Positions 1 to 7,800 of a DNA stretch of 64,000 bases are shown here, one piece after another. Positions within the stretch are counted from its first letter, which is position 1. Each line of letters opens with the position of its first letter. Made by a program: the position numbers and the translations under genes. The notes under the pieces were generated by a model that had not been told where the DNA came from, ran no database searches, and was given only the letters and a program-made list of their open reading frames with translations. Source of the stretch: Methylovirgula ligni (GTDB lineage: Bacteria > Pseudomonadota > Alphaproteobacteria > Rhizobiales > Beijerinckiaceae); contig NZ_CP025086.1 of the NCBI RefSeq assembly GCF_004135935.1, positions 1,550,001-1,614,000 of the forward strand, read 5' to 3'.

Positions 1-300
1 CTCGGCGCCTTCGCGCTCGATGAATTGAGCGCGCTCATCGGCTCCGCCTTCCGCCGGCGTGCGACGCCGATCGCCGAGACCGGCTGGGCGCGCGATCCCT
101 GGGTGCTCGGCTCCTATTCGCATGCGCTGCCGGGGCACGCCGGGGCGCGGGCGGCGCTTGCCGCGTCGGTGGCGGAGCGGCTTTTCTTCGCCGGTGAGGC
201 GACGCACCCGTCCTTCTTTTCGACTGTGCATGGCGCGTGGGAAACCGGCCTGCGCGCCGCGGAGGAAGCGTTGGCCGTCCTGCCCTCGCTGGCGCTTTGA
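1..300 (+). CDS. FAD-dependent amine oxidase, C-terminal fragment
   Basis: The gene runs in from the left edge, open in frame from base 1 and stopping with TGA at 298-300, so about the last 99 residues are visible. They carry the FAD-binding end of the flavin monoamine oxidase family: a DPW..GSY segment, then LFFAGEATH, then a TVHGAWETG stretch followed by a helix. In this family GEATH contacts the flavin and the following helix closes the FAD site. Family members oxidise amines to imines or aldehydes with release of hydrogen peroxide. The substrate cannot be read from this part. The start codon and N-terminal dinucleotide-binding motif lie outside the window. Confidence 0.85.
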   Translation, partial: LGAFALDELSALIGSAFRRRATPIAETGWARDPWVLGSYSHALPGHAGARAALAASVAERLFFAGEATHPSFFSTVHGAWETGLRAAEEALAVLPSLAL

Positions 301-383
301 CAGATACCCGGCGTCAGTCTTGGATAAGTTCAGATAGATAGCCTCTCCCAACACCTCGCATGACGAACGCGCTCGACTGAACC

Positions 384-1160
384 ATGAATTACTTCACCGC
401 ATTCCTCATCGTTGCCGGAGCCGGCCTCGCGGCCGCCGGGGCGGCGCTGCTCGTCCAGAAATTTGTCGAGGCCGACTGGCGGCGCGAGCACCATGACGTC
501 GGCGCGACGGTCTTCCTGCAGCTCGGGGTTATCTTCGCCGTTCTTCTGGCCTTCGTCTTCAGCGAGTCCTGGACCGAATATAACGAAGCCTCGGCGGCGA
601 TCGATCTCGAGGTCGGCGCCCTGCACGGCGCGGCGATGATCGCGGCGACTTTGCCACCGGCGCAGGCGAAAGACATCCTGACCAAGACAAAGGCCTACCT
701 GGACAGCGTCGTGCAAGACGAATGGCCGGTGATGGCGACGCAGCGCGGCGAGGATCTCGCGACCGATCGGAAATTGCAGGCGTTAATCCAGGCCGTCGCC
801 AACCTCAACGCAGACGATTCGACCGCACGCGAAAAGAAAACGGAAATTCTTTCTCTGCTGACCCAAGCGCACGCGCAGCGCGAAATGCGGATCTTTCAAG
901 CCGACAGCGGCATTCCAGGAGTGCTTTGGACGGTGCTGATCGGGTTTGAACTGATCCTGGCGGCCTTCGTCGTCCTTTCCGGCCTGCGCTATCGGGCGTC
1001 GGCGGCAATGGTCGCGGGCATTTTCACGACCGCGGTGACAAGTATTCTCGTCGTCGCGCGGCTGCTCGATTATCCGTTTGAAGGGGCTTTGGCCTTGCAC
1101 GCGACGGATTTTGTCTCCGTCGTCAGTAAAGTCACGCGGCTGATCACGCCGATCGGCTGA
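384..1160 (+). CDS. DUF4239 (bestrophin-like) membrane protein
   Basis: This 258-residue protein has two hydrophobic segments near the N-terminus (about residues 3-25 and 45-62) and two more near the C-terminus (about 180-200 and 205-225). Between them is a hydrophilic, mostly helical part with alternating charges. This layout and the FSESW..YNEA segment after the second helix match the DUF4239 family, sometimes called bestrophin-like; its biochemical role is not established. The ATG at 384 has no strong ribosome binding site. A TTGACA at 297-302 overlaps the stop of the preceding gene and could be a -35 element, but no good -10 follows. The next gene is 184 bp downstream on the same strand. 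The family call is good; any function would be a guess. Confidence 0.75.
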   Translation: MNYFTAFLIVAGAGLAAAGAALLVQKFVEADWRREHHDVGATVFLQLGVIFAVLLAFVFSESWTEYNEASAAIDLEVGALHGAAMIAATLPPAQAKDILTKTKAYLDSVVQDEWPVMATQRGEDLATDRKLQALIQAVANLNADDSTAREKKTEILSLLTQAHAQREMRIFQADSGIPGVLWTVLIGFELILAAFVVLSGLRYRASAAMVAGIFTTAVTSILVVARLLDYPFEGALALHATDFVSVVSKVTRLITPIG

Positions 1161-1258
1161 CGGGGCGACGCGGCAGCAAAGCGCTGGCGTTGCCGTATCG
1201 GCGCGCGCGTGGCGAAGCTTTGCAGTTCCGGGCGACGATATTACGCCAAAATAGCTTG

Positions 1259-1268
1259 CAATATATTG
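1259..1268. promoter_or_regulatory. AT-rich palindrome upstream of the caspase-like gene
   Basis: CAATATATTG is a perfect 10-bp palindrome about 75 bp before the start of the caspase-like gene, within an otherwise GC-rich 184-bp gap. It could be part of an operator or a -10 region. No matching -35 or known operator consensus was recognised, so the role is open. Confidence 0.25.
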
Positions 1269-1344
1269 GCACAGCGCCCGCCAGACCCTTGCGCCGTGAG
1301 GCGCGACGCGCAAACTGCTGCCGGCGCGGCGTAAGGGGTTTTGA

Positions 1345-4050
1345 ATGGTGCAAGTGCGAACGGCCGGGGTTCTCGCAGCGCTGGCAATTATGGGGTCTCT
1401 AGTTTTGCTTGCGGCAACGGGCGCGCAGGCGGAAACGCGTCGCGCCTTCGTACTCGGCATTCAACGTTACGGCGATCCGGACATCCAGAATCTGACGCGC
1501 GCGGATAATGACGCCGCCGATATTGCCTCTGATCTTCAGGAGGTCGGATTCGACAAGAAGAACATCACGCTCGCGACCGATGTGCGGACGCGGGACGAGT
1601 TCGACAAGAAGTTTCAGGCGTTCCTGAAGACGGTCGACGAAGGCGACGATGTCTTCTTCTTCTTCTCCGGCCACGGCACGGGCATCGAGGCAAGCAATAA
1701 GAATTATCTACTGCTGGGAAGTTTGAAGAGCCTCAAGACCTATACGCGGGCGCGCTTGCTCGATGCCGACCGCCGCGACGATATCATCGCGCTGAAGATG
1801 CCGGCGTTCGAGAGCCAGTATGACGCCGACGAAATTCCCAAAGACGGGGTTTCCGTTGCCGATATCATCCACGCGATCGCCGGCAGGAAACCCGCCGCGG
1901 CATTCGTCGTTCTCGACGCCTGCCGCTCGCTGCCGCCAGCGACCGCGGATATCCGCACGCTCAAGCGCAGCGCCACTTCCGGCAGCCGGCTCTTGCCGAA
2001 CGATGACCTGCCGACCGGCTTCCTCACGCTCTATTCCGCCTCATATGGCGAAACCGCGATCGAGAGCTTCGGCCCGACCGACAAGCGCAGAAACTCGCTC
2101 TTCACCGAGGTTTTGCGCCAGGAGATGCAGCGGCCCGGCCAAACCCTGCCGCAACTGGCGGAGCGCGCACGGCTGGTCGTGCGTGCCTACGCGGCAAAGG
2201 GCGGCTTCGAGCAGGATCCGGAATATTTCGACAATCTCGCGGCGGCGGATGATTTCACCCTTGTCGGCTCTGTCGGTGCCGAACGCTTCCCGCTGCCGCA
2301 ACAGCAGTGCGAAGGCGCGCAGCAGGATTGGGAGCAGATCAGCCAGCAGCCGGCGCGCGAAACGCTTGAGCGCCATCGGCGCCGGTTTCAGGATTGCCCG
2401 ACCGCCGAGCTGGCCCGCCGCGCCCTCGTCGATCTCATCAGTTCGCCGGTCGGCAGTTCGTTCACCGCGACGCCGCTCGACCGCAATATCGATGATTGCG
2501 ATCGCCTCGCCGCCGCCGATATCGACAACGCGCGGCCGCCGGAGGTGCCGGGCGTGTCGCTCGGCAAGCTCGATTTCGACGCGGCCATTCCGGCCTGCCA
2601 GAAGTCGATCGCCCGCAATCCACGGCTCGCGCGTTTCCTCTATGATTACGGGCGCGCGCAACAGGCGGCGGCCAATTCCATGCGCCCGGACGATCCGGCG
2701 CGCCAGCAGACGCTGCTGGGAGCATATGCAGCGTTCAAGGACGCTGCCGATCGCGGCTATATCGCGTCGCTCTACAGTCTGGCGACGGTCTTCGATTACG
2801 CGGAGGCCCGCAATCCGGACCAGACTCAGGATCAGGCGAACAAGGATCTGACCAAGGCGGCCGACCAGGGCTTTCCCGCAGCTATGTATGAGCTTGGCCT
2901 GCGCTACAAGAAGGGCCTGTTCGGCATCCAGCCCGATTTCGCCGAGGCCTATGATTGGATGGGCAAGGCGGCAGAGGCCGGTTCCGTTGCGGCGATGGTC
3001 GATGTCGCTGAATCGCTTTGGTACGGGCAGGGCGTCAGTCCCGACCCGCGCCGCGCCGTCGAATGGGCGGAGCGCGCCGCCGACGCTGGCTCGGTCGATG
3101 CGAAGGTCGATCTCGGGCTGTTTTATTTCTACGGCTACAAGATCGTCGACGACAACGGCGATATCGACGATGCCAAGAGCGTGCTCTCGGACGATTCGCG
3201 CGCGCTTCTCTGGTTCGGCCGTGCCGCACTCGCCAGCAATGCGCGGGCGCAATACAATCTCGCCATCATGATGGAAGCGGGCGACGGCTTGCCGATTCCG
3301 CAACCCGAAATCGCGGCGCGCTATTATCGTCTTGCCGCACATGGCGGCTTCGAGGATGCGGAGATCGACCTCGCCGAACGGCTGCGTTCCGGGCGCATTC
3401 TCACGAGTCCGGAAAACGGCGCGAACGAAGCCGTTGATTTGCTGCGGCGCGCGCTCAGCCAGGGTTCGGCCCGCGGCGCCACGTATCTCGCCGAAATTTA
3501 CCGCAACGGCGAATTCGGCGTGATGAAAGACCCGCTGAAGGCGATGCAATACGCCTATCAGGCGATAAAGCTTTCGGCCGAGGCCGATCCCACGACAGAA
3601 GACGGCAATCCCTTCTTCGAGGCCGACGCCGGCATTCTGCTCGCCGAGATGGCCGTCAACGGGCAGGCGAACGATATCAACGGCCGGCCGTTGCTGGATG
3701 AGGACGAGGTCGACCGGCTGCAGAAATTCTACGGCACGATCAATCCCGATATTGGCAAGGTCGAGGTCCGCAAGCTGGAGGTGCCGCTGGGCTGCAACGG
3801 CTATTACAGCCGTCATGCCACGCTCTGGGTGTGGGACTGGGGCCGCCGCGTCTCGCCGACAGAACCGCAATTCCGCAGCATCGAGCGGCAGACGGGCTGT
3901 TACGACAATGCAACGCTGCGGCGCACTTTGATCGCCAGTTTCCTGCTGGCGAAAAAAACCAAGGTTCCCTTTGCTGATCTCATCTATCAACAGATCAAGG
4001 AAGCGCGCGATACGGTCGATGGCGATACGGCAGCCGGACGCCACGATTGA
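1345..4050 (+). CDS. Secreted caspase-family (peptidase C14) protein with Sel1-like repeats
   Basis: A 901-residue protein with a clear Sec signal peptide (hydrophobic core at residues 9-25, probable cleavage after AQA at 27-29). Residues 30-320 are a caspase/metacaspase p20-like domain. The catalytic histidine is in FSGHGTG (His110) and the catalytic cysteine in VLDACRS (Cys193), so the dyad looks intact. About 50 charged residues separate the strand after His110 from the Cys strand, more than in compact caspases. From about residue 470 to 740 there are Sel1/TPR-type repeats (AxYxLG, YGQGV, AxxWxxxAA patterns). The last 100 residues hold another segment with two cysteines. The signal peptide implies a periplasmic or extracellular protease or scaffold. 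Target and activation are unknown. A secreted gene of unknown family follows after 80 bp and may be co-transcribed. Confidence 0.85.
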   Translation: MVQVRTAGVLAALAIMGSLVLLAATGAQAETRRAFVLGIQRYGDPDIQNLTRADNDAADIASDLQEVGFDKKNITLATDVRTRDEFDKKFQAFLKTVDEGDDVFFFFSGHGTGIEASNKNYLLLGSLKSLKTYTRARLLDADRRDDIIALKMPAFESQYDADEIPKDGVSVADIIHAIAGRKPAAAFVVLDACRSLPPATADIRTLKRSATSGSRLLPNDDLPTGFLTLYSASYGETAIESFGPTDKRRNSLFTEVLRQEMQRPGQTLPQLAERARLVVRAYAAKGGFEQDPEYFDNLAAADDFTLVGSVGAERFPLPQQQCEGAQQDWEQISQQPARETLERHRRRFQDCPTAELARRALVDLISSPVGSSFTATPLDRNIDDCDRLAAADIDNARPPEVPGVSLGKLDFDAAIPACQKSIARNPRLARFLYDYGRAQQAAANSMRPDDPARQQTLLGAYAAFKDAADRGYIASLYSLATVFDYAEARNPDQTQDQANKDLTKAADQGFPAAMYELGLRYKKGLFGIQPDFAEAYDWMGKAAEAGSVAAMVDVAESLWYGQGVSPDPRRAVEWAERAADAGSVDAKVDLGLFYFYGYKIVDDNGDIDDAKSVLSDDSRALLWFGRAALASNARAQYNLAIMMEAGDGLPIPQPEIAARYYRLAAHGGFEDAEIDLAERLRSGRILTSPENGANEAVDLLRRALSQGSARGATYLAEIYRNGEFGVMKDPLKAMQYAYQAIKLSAEADPTTEDGNPFFEADAGILLAEMAVNGQANDINGRPLLDEDEVDRLQKFYGTINPDIGKVEVRKLEVPLGCNGYYSRHATLWVWDWGRRVSPTEPQFRSIERQTGCYDNATLRRTLIASFLLAKKTKVPFADLIYQQIKEARDTVDGDTAAGRHD

Positions 4051-4130
4051 GGACGGCGGGTGGCGTTGCGATTGTCGCCATAATGAGCAAGATAATGGAT
4101 CAGCGCGCTTGCGCGGGTGGGGAGAATTGC

Positions 4131-5288
4131 ATGGCCGTTCTGCGTGCTCATCTGTTGCGAAGCTCGCGCCTCGCCACCGTTTGCGCGTTTGCCTTGAGCA
4201 GCTTCATTGCCGTCACGCCCGCGCGGGCGCAATTCGGGCTGGATACGTTCCTTCATCAATTGTTTTTCGGAAATAGCAACACCCACCACAAGCCGCATCA
4301 TCCACATCATCATCGCCCGGACAGCGACGAGGACGACAGCGCCCTCTCCGATTTTCCGGATGATGAGGAGACGCGCGAACTCGCCAAGCTTGCGCCGCCG
4401 GCACGCGAACAGCTTGCTCTGCTTAAGAATGTCAATGCCAGCGACTCCCTCGGCGCGGTCGGCTCGTCCGACGCGGGCTCGGGCAATACGGCGATTGACG
4501 AGGCCGATCGCGACTATACGACCATGGTCGATCAACTCATGCAGACGCTCAAGTTGAAGCTCAGTGATTCCGGCCACCAGGGCGATGTCACCGAGACGGC
4601 CGTGCTCGATGCGCTGACGGAAGCCATCCTGCAGGCCAAGCTGGAGCGGTTCGAAACGTTCATCGGCGAGAATTGGTCGGCGGAGCGGCTGCGCGGCATG
4701 ATCATCAAGCGCGTCACCGACGAGATCGGCGGCCTGTTCGAGGGCAATAATCGCGGCGCGGTGTCGATGGCCGATCTCAATTCCATGATCAAGAAGTCCG
4801 CCCGCGAGGTCTACGCGCGTCTGTTCGAAACCTCCGAATTGCTCGCCGCCAACCGCAGCGCGACCTTGTTCATGCAGCGGCTCTATCAGGCGCGCGGCGA
4901 TCTCGTGAAGGGCGATGTCCGGGAGGATACGGAGGACTTGCTGCAAAAAGCCTCGTCGGAAGGCGTCGCGCATTTCCAATATGTCTTCAGCCGCGCCGAT
5001 CATCCTTACACACTGATCTATCGCACGCAGCGCATTATTTTCGATTGCCTGTCCGACAATGTGGAATCGATCGCGGGATCGGGGAGCGGCAATTCCTCCA
5101 TCGCGGCGATCGAGGCGCGGCTCATCGACACCGAGCGCAAGCAGTGCACCAAATGGGTTCTTAATCAGATGCTCGGCGTGGACGGCGGCGTGAGGCCGCA
5201 GGTGCCGCTGCCGCTCCGCGTCATCTGGACGGCGGATGGCCCGAAGGAAGACCCGAGCATGTACGGGCACGCCTCGGATCAGAGTTGA
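4131..5288 (+). CDS. Secreted protein of unknown family
   Basis: The frame stays open upstream to 4047, but the ATG at 4131 is the best start: GGGGAG lies 8 bases before it and a typical signal peptide follows, ending in ARA before QFGLD. The mature protein (385 residues with signal) begins with a histidine-rich run, about nine His in 15 residues around 50-62, and an acidic patch (DSDEDD). It is otherwise helical and hydrophilic, with no membrane segment after the signal. Two cysteines lie in the C-terminal part. I do not recognise the family. It sits 80 bp behind the secreted caspase-like gene and 128 bp before another secreted protein, so it may share their job. The His-rich stretch could bind metal, which is only a guess. 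Confidence 0.7.
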   Translation: MAVLRAHLLRSSRLATVCAFALSSFIAVTPARAQFGLDTFLHQLFFGNSNTHHKPHHPHHHRPDSDEDDSALSDFPDDEETRELAKLAPPAREQLALLKNVNASDSLGAVGSSDAGSGNTAIDEADRDYTTMVDQLMQTLKLKLSDSGHQGDVTETAVLDALTEAILQAKLERFETFIGENWSAERLRGMIIKRVTDEIGGLFEGNNRGAVSMADLNSMIKKSAREVYARLFETSELLAANRSATLFMQRLYQARGDLVKGDVREDTEDLLQKASSEGVAHFQYVFSRADHPYTLIYRTQRIIFDCLSDNVESIAGSGSGNSSIAAIEARLIDTERKQCTKWVLNQMLGVDGGVRPQVPLPLRVIWTADGPKEDPSMYGHASDQS

Positions 5289-5416
5289 GCTGACAGGCAA
5301 AGCTTTCATCAAAACGCAATTGCCAAGCGCCGCACGGCCGCGCCGCAGGCGACGCATTCTCGTCGCACTCACTTGTCATCTCTGCGGGATCGGCAATGCC
5401 TGCATGAGGAGTTTTG

Positions 5417-6547
5417 ATGCGCGCCGTTTCCTTTGCTCTCGCCACAACATTTCTGGTTACTGTTTCTCCTTTCGATTTGAGCTATGCGCAATCGACGGAT
5501 TGCGCCGTCACCGGGATCAGTGCCGAAGAGGCGCCGCCGCCGCTGCCCGAATACGATCAACCGCCCATTCCCGCCCCCGGCTATATCTGGACGCCCGGCT
5601 ATTGGGCCTGGAACAACGTCGATTATTATTGGGTGCCGGGTAGCTGGGCGGAGCCGCCGGAGGCGGAGCTTCTCTGGACGCCGCCCTACTGGGGCTTCGC
5701 CAACGGCGCTTATGTGTTCCATCGCGGTTATTGGGGCCCGCGCGTCGGTTTCTACGGCGGCGTCGATTACGGCTACGGTTATGGCGGCCGCGGCTTCGAG
5801 GGCGGCCGTTGGGATCATGGCGCCTTCTATTACAATCGCGCGGTGACGAACCTCCGCGGCGCGACCATCACCAACGTCTACGAGAAAAACGTCGTCATCA
5901 GCAACAGGGATCGGATCAGCTACAACGGCGGCCGGGGCGGCCTGACGTTGCGGCCGACGGCGGAGGAAGAAGCCGCGGCGCGCGAGCCGCATCGCCCGCC
6001 GACGCAGTGGCAGACCCAGCATGTCCGCGCCGCCAGCGTGGACAGCACCGGTTTCGCCTCGACCAATCACGGCCATCCGGCCCACGGGGCGACGGCGCGG
6101 CCTATCGGCCTGGAGGGCAAGCCGGGCCATGAGGGTGCTCCGGGCGCACCGGAGGCTCCGGCCGGAACGCCGGGGCATACGCCACATGAACTGCACGCGC
6201 CGCTCGCGGGCGAGCACAATCCGCCGAAGCACGACAGGCTGGAGCCGGGAGCGCATAATCTGCCCGCCGAAGGCGGCAAACCCGTCCGCGAAAAGCCGCT
6301 TGAGCATAGGCTCGAGACCCCGGCCGTTGGCGGCCACAATCCGCATGTGCACCAGCACGTCGAACCGGGTGCCGGCGCGATGCGCATGGAGGCCGCTCCG
6401 GTACATCGCGAGGCGCCGCATCACGAAGCGCCGACCCGTATTGAAGCGCCGCCACATCGCGAGGATTCCCCGCGCCATGAAGCGCCCGGCGGCCGTCCGC
6501 CAGGGCATGAAGGCCATGAGGGCAGCAAACGCCCCGGCGATCGGTAG
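5417..6547 (+). CDS. Secreted YXWGXW/WxPGxW-repeat protein with low-complexity tail
   Basis: The start at ATG 5417 follows a GAGGAG site. A signal peptide covers about the first 25 residues (cleavage near SYAQS). Residues 40-140 contain repeated aromatic units of the YXWGXW type: GYIWTPGYW, YYWVPGSW, LLWTPPYWG and HRGYWGPR, then a Gly/Tyr-rich stretch. The second half, from about residue 190, is low complexity: Pro, His, Glu and Gly with repeated HEAP-, HREAP- and EPGAH-like units. The aromatic repeat is found in many secreted proteobacterial proteins; its role is not settled, though envelope or matrix functions are proposed. A GC-rich hairpin lies 17 bp after the stop. The length (376 residues) is mostly due to the tail. 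Confidence 0.8.
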   Translation: MRAVSFALATTFLVTVSPFDLSYAQSTDCAVTGISAEEAPPPLPEYDQPPIPAPGYIWTPGYWAWNNVDYYWVPGSWAEPPEAELLWTPPYWGFANGAYVFHRGYWGPRVGFYGGVDYGYGYGGRGFEGGRWDHGAFYYNRAVTNLRGATITNVYEKNVVISNRDRISYNGGRGGLTLRPTAEEEAAAREPHRPPTQWQTQHVRAASVDSTGFASTNHGHPAHGATARPIGLEGKPGHEGAPGAPEAPAGTPGHTPHELHAPLAGEHNPPKHDRLEPGAHNLPAEGGKPVREKPLEHRLETPAVGGHNPHVHQHVEPGAGAMRMEAAPVHREAPHHEAPTRIEAPPHREDSPRHEAPGGRPPGHEGHEGSKRPGDR

Positions 6548-6563
6548 AGGCTCGCAAAAGCGT

Positions 6564-6587
6564 GTCCCGCCGCGTTGGCGGCGGGAC
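6564..6587. terminator. Hairpin after the WxPGxW-repeat gene
   Basis: GTCCCGCCGC and GCGGCGGGAC form perfect 10-bp arms around a GTTG loop. No T-run follows on either strand, so this is a terminator-like or RNA-stabilising hairpin rather than a textbook intrinsic terminator. Confidence 0.5.
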
Positions 6588-6651
6588 TGGTAAACCCGCG
6601 CCGCAGCTCTAGCTAAGAGGGCGGACCATTCTTCAGCAGGGCGAGACACAC

Positions 6652-7527
6652 ATGGCAGACGTTGACGCAGGCAGATCGGGAACATTCGCCATTGGCGGCG
6701 AGGTCAAGATTCACCGGCTCGGATTCGGAGCGATGCGCATCACCGGCGCGGGGATCTGGGGGCCGCCGGCTGATCGCGCCGAGGCTTTGCGCACCTTGCG
6801 GCGGCTGCCCGAGATCGGCGTCAATTTCATCGATACCGCGGATTCCTACGGCCCGGATGTTTCGGAAGAGCTGATCCACGAGGCGCTCTATCCCTACAAG
6901 GGCCTGTTCATCGCGACCAAGGCGGGGTTCACACGTTCTGGCCCCAATAGCTGGACGCCGCATGGCGCGCCCGATTACCTGCGCGCGCAGGCGCTCAAGA
7001 GTCTCAAGAAGCTCGGCGTCGAGCGGATCGACCTTTGGCAGTTGCACCGGATCGACCCGAAAGTGCCGCGCGAAGCGCAATTCGCGCTGGTCCGGGCGCT
7101 GCTCGACGAAGGCATCATTGCCCACGCCGGCCTGAGTGAAGTCTCCGTCGCCGACATCAAGGCGGCGCAGAAAGTCTTCAAGGTCGCCACCGTTCAGAAC
7201 CGTTACAATCTGGTCGAGCGCGGCAGCGAGGATGTCCTCGACTATTGCGAGGCCGAGGGGATCGGCTTCATCCCCTGGTTTCCCCTCGCGGCCGGCAAAC
7301 TCACCGAAAGCGGTTCGGTGCTCGAAGAAATCGCCAAGACGCATGGCCACGCGCCCAGCCAAGTGGCGCTCGCCTGGCTGCTGAAACGCAGCCCCGTCAT
7401 GCTGCCTATTCCCGGCACGTCGAAGGTGGCTCACCTCGAGGAGAACGTCGCGGCGGCGTCCATCACGCTGTCGGACGCGGAGTTCGCGGCGCTCGATCGC
7501 GCCGGCAAGGCGGCGAGCGCGGCCTAG
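6652..7527 (+). CDS. Aldo/keto reductase
   Basis: A 291-residue NAD(P)H-dependent oxidoreductase of the aldo/keto reductase superfamily (TIM barrel). Family residues are visible: GFGAMR near the start, catalytic Asp and Tyr in [10 protein letters not shown], catalytic Lys in IATKAGF, and His in WQLHRID. The C-terminal segment [17 protein letters not shown] fits the nicotinamide cofactor phosphate region. Substrates are likely small aldehydes or ketones; the true one is unknown. It stands alone, closed by an intrinsic terminator at 7556-7587. A paralogue with the same length and motifs lies at 62572-63444. Confidence 0.9.
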   Translation: MADVDAGRSGTFAIGGEVKIHRLGFGAMRITGAGIWGPPADRAEALRTLRRLPEIGVNFIDTADSYGPDVSEELIHEALYPYKGLFIATKAGFTRSGPNSWTPHGAPDYLRAQALKSLKKLGVERIDLWQLHRIDPKVPREAQFALVRALLDEGIIAHAGLSEVSVADIKAAQKVFKVATVQNRYNLVERGSEDVLDYCEAEGIGFIPWFPLAAGKLTESGSVLEEIAKTHGHAPSQVALAWLLKRSPVMLPIPGTSKVAHLEENVAAASITLSDAEFAALDRAGKAASAA

Positions 7528-7555
7528 CTGTTACCTCTGGCAGTTGCGCCGATGC

Positions 7556-7587
7556 GCCCGGCTTGCCCATGCGAGCCGGGCTTTCTT
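7556..7587 (+). terminator. Intrinsic terminator of the aldo/keto reductase gene
   Basis: GCCCGGCT and AGCCGGGC form an 8-bp GC-rich stem with a 10-base loop, followed directly by TTTCTT. It lies 28 bp after the stop codon on the plus strand. Confidence 0.8.
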
Positions 7588-7661
7588 CGTTGGAATTTAC
7601 CATCGCTTCGGCGGGCGCTCCGGCGCGCCTGAGCGTGGCCTGATCGTTGCTTCTTAGTTTT

Positions 7662-7671
7662 CAAAATTTTG
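7662..7671. promoter_or_regulatory. AT-rich palindrome before the polysaccharide priming gene
   Basis: CAAAATTTTG is a perfect palindrome inside a short AT-rich stretch, 130 bp before the chosen start of the polyprenyl sugar-phosphate transferase, in a 273-bp gap that otherwise holds only the preceding terminator. It could be an operator or core promoter element; no known consensus is matched. Confidence 0.3.
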
Positions 7672-7800
7672 GAAATTTCTCTGGGCTACGGCTCCGTACA
7701 GCCGCCGTTCATGCAGGAAGGAATAGACATTTCTCACCAGAGGGGAACCTCCCGCTCCTCTCCGAATTTCCCCTACGATTTATGCGTGGTGTGTGAGTTC

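Noticed and set aside
2041-4044. A 667-codon open frame on the minus strand opposite the caspase-like gene
   Set aside because: It is a by-product of GC-rich codon use in the real gene, with no ribosome binding site and no domain likeness.
3987-5372. A 461-codon minus-strand frame opposite the secreted unknown gene
   Set aside because: The plus-strand frame has a ribosome binding site and a signal peptide; the antisense frame has an Arg/Ala-rich, non-protein-like composition.
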